Source: an uncultured Treponema sp.
GTDB lineage: Bacteria > Spirochaetota > Spirochaetia > Treponematales > Treponemataceae
DNA length: 58,728 nucleotides
Assembly (NCBI RefSeq): GCF_945873775.1
Contig: NZ_CAMCEC010000014.1
Coordinates: 1-58,728 of the forward strand
Direction of reading: 5' to 3'
The position numbers were made by a program, and so were the translations under genes. The notes under the pieces are model-generated. The model made no database searches. It saw nothing but the letters and a program-made list of their open reading frames with translations, and was not told the origin of the DNA. Numbering within the stretch: position 1 is the first letter of the stretch; each line of letters begins with the position of its first letter. Positions 39,810 to 47,357 of the stretch are shown in pieces.

Positions 39810-40570
39810 TTAAAGAATAAACTTTACGCCTGCGTGAACTTCTATTCCTATTTCATTAGATTTTGAAAAAAGAGCAAATACTGAGTCATGATAGCCAGAT
39901 TCATATAAAGTTCCAAAGCAAGAGCCAATATTCATTTCGCAACCCAAAGAAACCGCAGTTGTAAATTTTGGTGTTTTAAAAACTTTGTAATTTACAGAAA
40001 TTCCAGCTTCACAGCCGCCAGCAAAGGACTTAACATTATAAGAATCTTCCTTGCTTTCAAATGAAGTATAGCCACCATAAACGCCGAGTTTAAAATCAAA
40101 GAAAAACTTTTCAGATTTGTTGTAACGGCCGCAAAATCCCAGAGCCAAGGAAAAATCTTTTCCGTCAACTTTATCATCAAGAATTTCTCTTGTTGTGTCA
40201 TCTTCCTTTATTTTAAATTTTGCTTTTCCGTAAGACAGCATTTCAAAATCAAAATAAATTCCGCTTTGGTATTTTGAAATTCCTGTTTGATTTTCCTGCT
40301 GATTTTCTTCGGAATTTTCATCCAATGAGCTAAAAAGTATTTTTCCAACATCTGAATCAAAAAAATAAACAATTCCCGCCTGAAATCCAAATTCCAAAAG
40401 CTTTGTAACAGAGCCTGTATAATTATCCACATCTTCGCCGCGCACAGAAGAAAAATCAACTTCAGAATAATTAATCGGCTTTTCAATAAGGTCAAAACTG
40501 AACTGAATATTTGCAAAAGAATTGCTTACAGCAAAAAGAGCCACAGCCAGAAGCACAAAAAATTTTTCAT
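39810..40570 (-). CDS. Outer-membrane barrel protein, start region frameshifted at an A5T6 tract
   Basis: The open frame from a GTG at 40556 encodes a 248-residue, beta-rich protein (LEFGFQAGIVYFF, FDFKLGVYGGYTSFES, IEVHAGVKFIL) whose first residues LLAVALFAVSNSFA-N are a signal peptide without the usual basic start. An ATG at 40570 with GGAG 8 nt before it starts MKNF in another frame and stops after 14 codons. One extra T in the T6 run joins the two into MKNFFVLLAVALFAVSNSFA, a perfect signal peptide. The gene therefore appears shifted by one base at a homopolymer. Sequencing error, decay, transcriptional slippage or phase variation could explain this. Function is likely structural or porin-like. 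Confidence 0.65.
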
Positions 40571-40626
40571 AAATAAAACTCCATAAAATTAAATCAGCAC
40601 ATTTTTAGAAAATTTTTAACTCTATA

Positions 40627-40674
40627 TTGACAAACAAAAAGGTTATAAGATATAAAAATAACATACGTTATTTT
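40627..40674 (+). promoter_or_regulatory. Promoter and operator-like inverted repeat before small ORF
   Basis: TTGACA at 40627-40632, 18-nt spacer, TATAAA at 40651-40656; AAAATAAC-ATAC-GTTATTTT (40655-40674) covers the predicted start point. Confidence 0.5.
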
Positions 40675-40688
40675 CGGGTAGAGTTTAT

Positions 40689-40859
40689 ATGGAAAATATC
40701 AGTTTGTCAATGTATTCAATAAGCAACAAAAATTCACCTTTCAAATTATGCAGCTTACCGCCTAAAAAATGCAATTCAAGCAAAAAAGCATTTCCTTTTA
40801 TTCTTGATATTTATATATTTATTTTTAAATTCTTGTTTGGTATTAATATTTTATTCTAA
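40689..40859 (+). CDS. Possible small membrane protein, 56 aa
   Basis: A frame starting at the ATG at 40689 (GGGTAGAG upstream) and ending at TAA 40857-40859. The N-terminal 33 residues are Ser/Lys/Cys-rich; the last 23 (AFPFILDIYIFIFKFLFGI to the end) form one membrane segment. It has its own promoter with an operator-like repeat and lies ahead of the TonB-dependent receptor gene. The AT-rich base composition can produce such hydrophobic frames by chance, so this is a candidate only. Confidence 0.35.
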   Translation: MENISLSMYSISNKNSPFKLCSLPPKKCNSSKKAFPFILDIYIFIFKFLFGINILF

Positions 40860-40895
40860 AACGAAAATATATTAATGTTAATTACTAAAAATATA

Positions 40896-40923
40896 TTGAC
40901 AAACGATATAAATTTTATATAAT
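40896..40923 (+). promoter_or_regulatory. Promoter of the TonB-receptor operon
   Basis: TTGACA at 40896-40901, 16-nt spacer, perfect TATAAT at 40918-40923. Confidence 0.65.
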
Positions 40924-40954
40924 TCAATAAAAATAACAAATTGGGAGATGAAAA

Positions 40955-43300
40955 ATGAGCCATGTATTTAAATTGCTTATCGCGCTGGGACTTTTTGCTT
41001 CAAGTTTTTTTGTCCATGCGCAGACAGCACAAGACGCAATGCAGCCCGATGACAATTTTGACGACATCATCATGGAAGGCGAAGGACTTACTCTTGAGCA
41101 GACAGCAGATCCTGAAAAAGAAGCTGTCAGCGGAGTTTCTGTTGTGATGGACAAGGAGCAGATTAAGACAACTGCGCAGATTGGGCTTGTTGAAGACGTT
41201 ATGAGTTCCGTGCAGACAATGCCTGGCGTAACTTTCAACGGCAACTGGAACAGCGAGCCTTCAATCCGCGGAGGCTATCCACGCGAAATGCAGACTGTTC
41301 TTGACGGAGTTTACATTCTTTATCCGTGGCACTGGGGCGGCGCATATTCAATTTTCAATCCGCACATGACAGACAGCGTAAAGATGAGCAACGGAGTTTT
41401 TTCAGCGCGATACGGACAGGCTCTTTCAGGACTGATGGAAGTGACAACCGTTCAGCCGGGAGAAGAAATACACTTTGACTTCAACATAACTTCAATTGCG
41501 ACAGATTTGTTCGTCCAGCTTCCTGTAACAAAAAACTTCGGAATTTTTGCAGGCGGAAAAGTAACCTACATCGAAGGCTACATCGGCGCATACAAACTGT
41601 TCGGCGGCTCAAATGAAATCACAGACGCGCTCAAAACAGTTCCGTATATCCGCGACTTCTACACAAAGGCTTACTGGAATCCGGCGGAAAAACTGAGCTT
41701 GACTTTCAACGCATTCTACGGAAGCGACGGAGTTGGACTTGAAACAGACGACACTGATGATGGCGAGCACACAACATCTGACTTTGACTTCAGTATGCAA
41801 AGCGCATTCGCAGCACTGAATGCAAAATGGATTCCGACAGACAACACACAGATCAAGGCTCTTGCAAGCTACAACTGGACATCCGAAGATTTGACATACT
41901 ACGGAACTGTTGACGGCGAATTTAAATACAACGATGACTTTCTTGAGCAGTACGGTTCTCTTTTAAGCGATGAGGCAAGGACAAGCAAAAAATATCATCT
42001 GAACACACAGAGCGAACGGCAAAAAGAGCGCATGACAGTTCATCAGCTTCAGGGAAAAATCGAAGGCGAAATGGAACTTGACGCAAGCAACAGAATTGCA
42101 GTCGGCGCAGAAGGATTGTGGAGCAGAAGCGACACTACGCAAAAAACTTGCGGCTGGAATGAACAGCTCAAGGGAGATTCTCCATATCCGGATTTTTACG
42201 AATTTGATTATTCCATAAGAGACAAAGAAAACAATGTTTTCAAGTCGGCAACTTTTGCGCTTTGGAATTTCGGAACAGACAAAAGCCTTTTGAGCGGAGA
42301 AGCTGGATTCCGTCTTGATGAATTCCACATAAGAAATTACAGCAACGATTTCAGCCTAAACCCGAATCCAGTTTTCAATCCAAGGGCAGTTCTGCACTAC
42401 ACACCGTGGCGTTATACAGACCATTTTGACAAGGTTTCATTCAGCGCGGGCTGCGGACTTTTCTCTTCTGTGCCAATGGAGCTGATAGTTGCAAGCAACG
42501 ACATGGGACTTAAAGAATCGGAAGTAACTCCAAACCGGGCGATTTTTGCAGTTCTGGGAACAGATTTAAAATTCAATGAAGACTGGAGCTTTAAGCTTGA
42601 AGGATATTATAAGCATTATTTGAAAAGAATGTTTGTTGTTGCGGACGATTCAAATCCGATGGACACAAAGCTTGATGCTAGGTTCAACGGAAAAGGTTTC
42701 ACAACTGGATTCGACCTTATGCTGGAAAAGAAAAACGGCGAAAAGTGGGACGGTTATCTTTCATACTCATTTGTTATGGCAAGATTTAAAAATCCGTACA
42801 CAAAAATGTACGACGACCAAACAACAAACTACGGCGATCCGCTTGACGAGTGGTATTACCCGGACTTCCACAGATTCCACACGCTGAATGCTGTTGCAAA
42901 CTTTAAATTCAAGGAGCACTGGACGCTTACCGTAAAAGGAACATTTGCCACAGGCACACCGAAAAAAGACAGCGGCGACATTTACTGCTATCCGGCAAAG
43001 CTTGAAGACGGAACTGTGATTCAGCGTTACACAAGAAACAGTTTCTACAGCGACAGTTTGCGCACGCAGATTTCATGCCCGGTTGACCTTAGGCTCGGCT
43101 ATAAAAAGAAAGTCGGAAAATCATCACGGACAACGCTTGAATACTACATCGGCGCAGAAGACATATTCCTGAATCTTTACAGTCCAAAAGGCGAAAAAGG
43201 ATTCAACAGCCGAACAGGAAAAGAAGACGACAGCGCGGCAAGCGCAAACTTCAACATTGGAATTCCGATGATTTCACTCGGACTTAAGATAAGCTATTAG
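40955..43300 (+). CDS. TonB-dependent outer-membrane receptor
   Basis: A 781-residue receptor: signal peptide ending FFVHA-Q, an acidic N-terminal stretch, a plug domain (GLVEDVMSSVQTMPGVTFNG, SEPSIRGGYPREMQTVLDGVYI, ARYGQALSGLMEV) and a 22-strand-type barrel with closing IPMISLGLKISY. It would import a ligand too large or scarce for porins, with energy from the ExbB-ExbD-TonB set encoded just downstream, which probably serves this receptor specifically. No ligand can be inferred; there is no obvious Fur or B12 element in the leader. GGGAGAT gives the ribosome site. Confidence 0.9.
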   Translation: MSHVFKLLIALGLFASSFFVHAQTAQDAMQPDDNFDDIIMEGEGLTLEQTADPEKEAVSGVSVVMDKEQIKTTAQIGLVEDVMSSVQTMPGVTFNGNWNSEPSIRGGYPREMQTVLDGVYILYPWHWGGAYSIFNPHMTDSVKMSNGVFSARYGQALSGLMEVTTVQPGEEIHFDFNITSIATDLFVQLPVTKNFGIFAGGKVTYIEGYIGAYKLFGGSNEITDALKTVPYIRDFYTKAYWNPAEKLSLTFNAFYGSDGVGLETDDTDDGEHTTSDFDFSMQSAFAALNAKWIPTDNTQIKALASYNWTSEDLTYYGTVDGEFKYNDDFLEQYGSLLSDEARTSKKYHLNTQSERQKERMTVHQLQGKIEGEMELDASNRIAVGAEGLWSRSDTTQKTCGWNEQLKGDSPYPDFYEFDYSIRDKENNVFKSATFALWNFGTDKSLLSGEAGFRLDEFHIRNYSNDFSLNPNPVFNPRAVLHYTPWRYTDHFDKVSFSAGCGLFSSVPMELIVASNDMGLKESEVTPNRAIFAVLGTDLKFNEDWSFKLEGYYKHYLKRMFVVADDSNPMDTKLDARFNGKGFTTGFDLMLEKKNGEKWDGYLSYSFVMARFKNPYTKMYDDQTTNYGDPLDEWYYPDFHRFHTLNAVANFKFKEHWTLTVKGTFATGTPKKDSGDIYCYPAKLEDGTVIQRYTRNSFYSDSLRTQISCPVDLRLGYKKKVGKSSRTTLEYYIGAEDIFLNLYSPKGEKGFNSRTGKEDDSAASANFNIGIPMISLGLKISY

Positions 43301-43308
43301 TCTGAATG

Positions 43309-43370
43309 GCGAGTTTTGTAATTCAATGTTATGCTGTACAAGATTCCCGTGTCAAGCACGAGAATGACAG
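43309..43370. repeat. Palindromic intergenic element, copy 11 (partial)
   Basis: GCGAGTTTTGTAA arm and the right half AGATTCCCGTGTCAAGCACG then AGAATGACA, between the receptor and exbB genes, hence probably inside the operon transcript. Confidence 0.6.
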
Positions 43371-43400
43371 ATAAAAAACTGATTTTTATGGGAGAAAATT

Positions 43401-44030
43401 ATGACATTCAATTTAGTTGAACTTTTTAAGCTTGGCGGACCGTTTATGTGGGTTCTTCTTGTTTTTAGCATTGCGACATTCGCGCTGGTTCTGGAACGCT
43501 GCATTTACCTTTTCTGGCACGACTGCAATGTTTCATCTTTAAGCAGCCGGGTAAAAGAACTTTTGAGGCAAAACAAAAAGGACGAGGCGGAACAGCTTCT
43601 CTCTTCATTCAGCCGAAAAAAAACAGCCGCAACAGTTCTTCTGGCCCTTCTTCAGAATTCAAAATTCGGAGAGTCAAGAATGGAAAAAGCAGCAGAAAGC
43701 GAGGCCCAGGAAAGAATCCGCAGAATGGAAAACGGCTTCAACTATCTTACAGCACTTTCTTCACTTGCGCCTCTCACAGGATTTTTGGGAACAGTTTCCG
43801 GAATGATTGGCGCGTTCAAGTCGATTGCAGATGCTACAGATGTAAATGCGCAGCTTGTCGCAGGCGGAATCTACGAGGCTCTCATTACAACAGTTTTCGG
43901 ACTTATAATCGCAATTGTCGCTCTTGTTGCCTACAACCTTTTTGTTCAGAAAGTTGATGTCTTTGCCGCAGAAACTTCAAAAGCCGTAAACGACATTGTT
44001 CCGGAACTTCTTGGTGCCAAAAATGATTAA
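43401..44030 (+). CDS. exbB: ExbB/TolQ/MotA-type proton channel subunit
   Basis: A 209-residue inner-membrane protein with three membrane segments: GPFMWVLLVFSIATFALVLE near the start, LTALSSLAPLTGFLGTVSGMIGAF and ALITTVFGLIIAIVALVAYNLFV. The segment GTVSGMIGAFKSIADA is the family signature. With ExbD it turns proton flow into motion of TonB. GGGAGA precedes the start and the gene overlaps exbD by 8 nt, indicating coupling. Confidence 0.93.
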   Translation: MTFNLVELFKLGGPFMWVLLVFSIATFALVLERCIYLFWHDCNVSSLSSRVKELLRQNKKDEAEQLLSSFSRKKTAATVLLALLQNSKFGESRMEKAAESEAQERIRRMENGFNYLTALSSLAPLTGFLGTVSGMIGAFKSIADATDVNAQLVAGGIYEALITTVFGLIIAIVALVAYNLFVQKVDVFAAETSKAVNDIVPELLGAKND

Positions 44031-44424
44031 AAGCAGAAGACGACCTTTTGAAGACACAAGCTCAGGCTCGCTTCAGGACTTGAGCTTTCTTTTGATTGTG
44101 TTTTTCATTGTGATTGCGGGATTCAACGTGAACAAGGGATTTGTGCTGAATCTTCCATCAAAGGAAAAACCGAAAGTTGTCCAGCAAAATGATCTTATGA
44201 AAGCCAGCCTGAATGCAGACGGAACTCTCATTCTCAACGGGGAAAATTCAAATCTTGAAGAACTTTGCGCCGCATTGCAAGAAAAACAAAAAGAATGGCC
44301 GAACATGACTTTTCTTCTTTCGATAAATCCTGAAACTCCTTATCAAAATGTGGTCGATGTGATTTACGAAATAAGAAACCTTAATATAGAAAACTTCTGC
44401 TTTAAAATGGAAGGCGGCGTATGA
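44023..44424 (+). CDS. exbD: ExbD-type transporter protein, first copy
   Basis: A 133-residue protein with one membrane segment (DLSFLLIVFFIVIAGFNV) carrying the proton-conducting Asp region just before it (GSLQDLSFLL), and a periplasmic domain (LPSKEKPK, LNADGTLILNG, NVVDVIYEIRNLNI). The start at 44023 overlaps the exbB stop. It overlaps the second exbD-like gene by 4 nt (ATGA). Two ExbD paralogues in one operon are common in spirochaetes and Bacteroidetes. Confidence 0.85.
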   Translation: MIKSRRRPFEDTSSGSLQDLSFLLIVFFIVIAGFNVNKGFVLNLPSKEKPKVVQQNDLMKASLNADGTLILNGENSNLEELCAALQEKQKEWPNMTFLLSINPETPYQNVVDVIYEIRNLNIENFCFKMEGGV

Positions 44425-44819
44425 ACATAAAACGCAAAAAAAGAAAAGCGAGCATAACAACGTCCTCAATGTCGGACATCGGATTTCTTCTGCTGATTTT
44501 TATAATGCTCATTTCACTTATGAACCAGCGTTATGAAGAGCACATTGAATATTCCGAAGCAAAGCAGCTGCAGAAAACCAGCCTTGAGCACAACTTTGAA
44601 ATCTGGATTCAGAAAGACGGAACTGTAAGCGCGGACAAGCAGAATGTAACGCCAGAACTTTTAGAAGCGCTAATTGTTTCCGCAATTGCCGAGCATCCCG
44701 ATGTGCGCATTCACATAATTGCCGACAAAAACACGCCGTATAAATATGTGAATTCGGTTGTGTCAGTTTTGCAGTCGCTTCAGCACAGAGTTGTGAGCTT
44801 TGTTGTAAAGGAGTTGTAA
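44421..44819 (+). CDS. exbD: ExbD-type transporter protein, second copy
   Basis: A 132-residue ExbD: TTSSMSDIGFLLLIFIMLISLMNQ contains the key Asp (SMSDIGFLL) at the start of the membrane segment, followed by a periplasmic domain ending with NTPYKYVNSVVSVLQSLQHR. It has the more canonical membrane motif of the two. The start codon overlaps the upstream stop by 4 nt; the TonB gene starts 1 nt after its stop. Confidence 0.88.
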   Translation: MNIKRKKRKASITTSSMSDIGFLLLIFIMLISLMNQRYEEHIEYSEAKQLQKTSLEHNFEIWIQKDGTVSADKQNVTPELLEALIVSAIAEHPDVRIHIIADKNTPYKYVNSVVSVLQSLQHRVVSFVVKEL

Positions 44820-44820
44820 T

Positions 44821-45456
44821 ATGATAAAGAATGCAAAATTTTGTCAGTTCTGCCAGAAATGCTACAAGCCGTTCATACTTATTGTAACGATTCTTTTTCA
44901 TATTGGGGCATTTTGTCTTTTTAAGGGAAAGGCTGAAAAGGAGCTTAAAGAGGAAGATTTTATAGAAACAAAAGTGTTCAAGCTCGTTGATGTTCAGGAA
45001 TATCTTCCGCCGCCGCCCAAGCTAAAATCCGCTCCAAAAAAAGAAGTTGAAGTGGCAAAACAAAAAGAGCCAAAAGCAAGTGAAAAAGTCGAGGAGAAAA
45101 AAGAGGAAGAAATCACTAAAGAGCAAAAAGAAGAGGCAGAACCTGAGCCGTTCGAGGAATATGTTCCTCAGCATAAAATTTCAAAAGCCCCGGCGTTTCC
45201 TGCAAAAAAAGTTTTAAGCCGGCTTTCTTATCCGCAGATGGCAAAAAAGCAAGGAATTGAAGGCGTAGTTGTGCTTGAACTTTTTATTGACCCAAAAGGA
45301 AAAGTCGTAAAAATCAACGTGCTAAAAGACCCCGGCTACGGATTTGCAGAAGCGGCAGTTGCAGCGTTCAACGGAATAGACTGCGTTCCGGCACTAATCA
45401 ACGGAAAACCTTGCGCCGTAAGATACAGATACCCAGTCAGATTCAAGCTTACATAA
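44821..45456 (+). CDS. tonB: TonB-family energy transducer
   Basis: A 211-residue protein: membrane segment at about residues 17-36 (PFILIVTILFHIGAFCLF), a long Lys/Glu/Pro-rich spacer (LPPPPKLKSAPKKEVEVAKQ ... EAEPEPFEEYVP) that spans the periplasm, and a TonB C-terminal domain (LSYPQMAKKQGIEGVVVLEL, DPKGKVVKINVLKDPGYGF, AAVAAFNGI, RYRYPVRFKL). It completes the receptor-exbB-exbD-exbD-tonB operon. Confidence 0.92.
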   Translation: MIKNAKFCQFCQKCYKPFILIVTILFHIGAFCLFKGKAEKELKEEDFIETKVFKLVDVQEYLPPPPKLKSAPKKEVEVAKQKEPKASEKVEEKKEEEITKEQKEEAEPEPFEEYVPQHKISKAPAFPAKKVLSRLSYPQMAKKQGIEGVVVLELFIDPKGKVVKINVLKDPGYGFAEAAVAAFNGIDCVPALINGKPCAVRYRYPVRFKLT

Positions 45457-45476
45457 TCATAATATAGAAGAAATCA

Positions 45477-45559
45477 TTCCTGCTCTAATAGGAAAGAGCT
45501 TCCGTTTAAAACAAAAATGCTGTTCCTGCTTGAATAGGAAGCGCATTCCACTTAGAACA
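45477..45559 (+). repeat. Two 37-bp direct repeats before dnaX
   Basis: TTCCTGCTCTAATAGGAA at 45477 and TTCCTGCTTGAATAGGAA at 45523 each begin a 37-bp unit; each unit contains the inverted pair TTCCT-N8-AGGAA. Centres are 46 bp apart. Confidence 0.7.
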
Positions 45560-45601
45560 GGAAACAAAAATTCTATAGCTTTTCCCTTATAAAAACTGCC
45601 G

Positions 45602-45630
45602 TTGTAAATATTGATTTTTTACTGTATTCT
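45602..45630 (+). promoter_or_regulatory. dnaX promoter (leaderless geometry)
   Basis: TTGTAA, 17-nt spacer, TATTCT; ATG at 45638 after 7 nt, no Shine-Dalgarno sequence. Confidence 0.45.
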
Positions 45631-45637
45631 ATAAGAT

Positions 45638-47356
45638 ATGGCTTACGAAGTTACGGCGACAAGGCGTCGTCCACAGAATTTTGACAATCTTGTTGGTCAG
45701 GAATTCGTTGCAGAAACTCTCAAGAATTCAATTCAATCAAAAAAAATAGCTCACGCATATTTGTTTTCAGGTCCAAGAGGCTGCGGAAAAACATCAACCG
45801 CAAGAATCCTTGCAAAAGCTCTGAACTGCCAAAAAGGTCCTACAGCTTTTCCGTGCGGAGAATGCGCAGCGTGCAAAGAAATAACAGCAGGCTCTTCGCT
45901 CGACGTAATTGAAATAGACGGTGCTTCAAATACAAGCGTTAACGATGTTCGCCAGATAAAAGATGAAGTTTTGTTTCCGCCGAATTCATGCAGATACAAA
46001 ATCTACATAATCGATGAAGTGCATATGCTTTCAACTTCTGCATTCAACGCGCTTTTAAAGACAATTGAAGAGCCACCGCCATACTGCATTTTTATTTTCG
46101 CAACTACGGAAATACAAAAAGTTCCAGCCACAATAAAATCAAGATGCCAGCAGTTCAACTTTAGGCTTGTTCCAATTGAAAAAGTAAAACAGCAGCTTGC
46201 AGAAGCCGCCAGCGAACTTGGAATAAAGGCAGAAGACGAAGCGCTTTACTGGATTGCAAGAGAATCAACTGGTTCAATGAGAGACTCGTACACGCTCTTT
46301 GATCAGGTTGCTGCTTTTTCCGGCGGAGAAATCACTTACGAAAAAATCCGCGACAAACTCGGGCTTGTGGGAGTTGACCGCCTGAATGAAATATTCGGTT
46401 TCTGTGTAAAAAAAGATTCAGAAAACGCGCTTTTAAAGCTTGATGAATATTTGCAGAACGGAGTAAGCATTGAGCAGCTTGTTTCAAACTGCGCGGATTA
46501 TTTGCGTTCACTTCTTCTTATAAAGAGCGGCGTAAAAAAAGAGTCATTGCTAGGACAAAGCGCAGACCGTTTTTCTAAGGAAGTATTGGATTCCTGGAAT
46601 TCCGTGCAGATAGAAAGAGCTCTTGGAATTTTCATGCAGCTTTACAGAGACGTGCGTTATTCTTTAAGTCCAAGATACGAATTTGAACTTGCAGTTTCAA
46701 GGCTTTGCTGGCTCAAGGATTATGTTTCCGCGGCGGAAGTAAAAAAAGCAATTGACGCTGTAAAACCGATTCTGGCAAATTCAAACTTGCAAAGAAAAAT
46801 TCCTGCTGAAAAAAAAAATGAACCAGCAAATATAAATGCGCCAAGAAATTCGTTTTTATCTGTTCCCGCTCCAATTCCCACATTCAGCGCGCTGGAAGAA
46901 GACGAAGACTCTTTTTATGATGGCGGAGCTGAACCGCCTGAAAAATTTTCAGCAGAGACAGAAAACAAGCCTTTAGAGCAAAAGACTGACATTCCGCAGC
47001 AAAAAGAATCCGCAGCAAAAAATGTGGACACTTCGGACATAGAAAAAGTAAAAGATGCAATGATTTCTGATTTTTCTATAGATGACGCTTTGCTTGCAAG
47101 CACTTTAATGCAGACAAAAGAATGGAAGCTTGAAGAAAACAGGGCAAGCGCAATAAGTGAAAATCAGTTTGAGCAAATGCAAATTCAGCAGCAGGCTTTT
47201 AAAATTTCAGAGTATCTTTCTAAAGTTTACGGGCGGACTATAAGCTTTGAAATTCAGTTTGTTCCAAAAAAAGTTGAAGAAAAAAAACAGGAAATTCCAA
47301 CAGAAGTAAAAATTCTCCGGGATGTTTTTAAAGGAACTATAACCGTAGGAGCGTAA
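45638..47356 (+). CDS. dnaX: DNA polymerase III subunit gamma/tau
   Basis: A 572-residue clamp-loader ATPase. RPQNFDNLVGQ, Walker A GPRGCGKTS at 45-53, zinc-binding cysteines at 64, 73, 76 and 79, the Walker B region IIDEVHMLS, sensor 1 FATTEIQKVP and Arg-rich SRCQQF are in place. The C-terminal ~200 residues are divergent, acidic and partly disordered (EEDEDSFYDGGAEPPEKF), ending in EVKILRDVFKGT, as expected for a tau-like tail. I see no A-tract frameshift signal that would clearly make a short gamma form. The peptide transporter genes follow 1 nt after its stop. Confidence 0.95.
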   Translation: MAYEVTATRRRPQNFDNLVGQEFVAETLKNSIQSKKIAHAYLFSGPRGCGKTSTARILAKALNCQKGPTAFPCGECAACKEITAGSSLDVIEIDGASNTSVNDVRQIKDEVLFPPNSCRYKIYIIDEVHMLSTSAFNALLKTIEEPPPYCIFIFATTEIQKVPATIKSRCQQFNFRLVPIEKVKQQLAEAASELGIKAEDEALYWIARESTGSMRDSYTLFDQVAAFSGGEITYEKIRDKLGLVGVDRLNEIFGFCVKKDSENALLKLDEYLQNGVSIEQLVSNCADYLRSLLLIKSGVKKESLLGQSADRFSKEVLDSWNSVQIERALGIFMQLYRDVRYSLSPRYEFELAVSRLCWLKDYVSAAEVKKAIDAVKPILANSNLQRKIPAEKKNEPANINAPRNSFLSVPAPIPTFSALEEDEDSFYDGGAEPPEKFSAETENKPLEQKTDIPQQKESAAKNVDTSDIEKVKDAMISDFSIDDALLASTLMQTKEWKLEENRASAISENQFEQMQIQQQAFKISEYLSKVYGRTISFEIQFVPKKVEEKKQEIPTEVKILRDVFKGTITVGA

Positions 47357-47357
47357 C

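Noticed and set aside
40955..43300. Assignment of the receptor to iron or cobalamin uptake
   Set aside because: No Fur box, cobalamin riboswitch or cognate transport gene is visible near it.
44518..44901. Reverse-strand frame across the second exbD and tonB start
   Set aside because: It overlaps well-supported coupled genes and shows no motif.
45477..45559. Possible CRISPR array
   Set aside because: Only two imperfect repeats, no cas genes and no third unit with a spacer.
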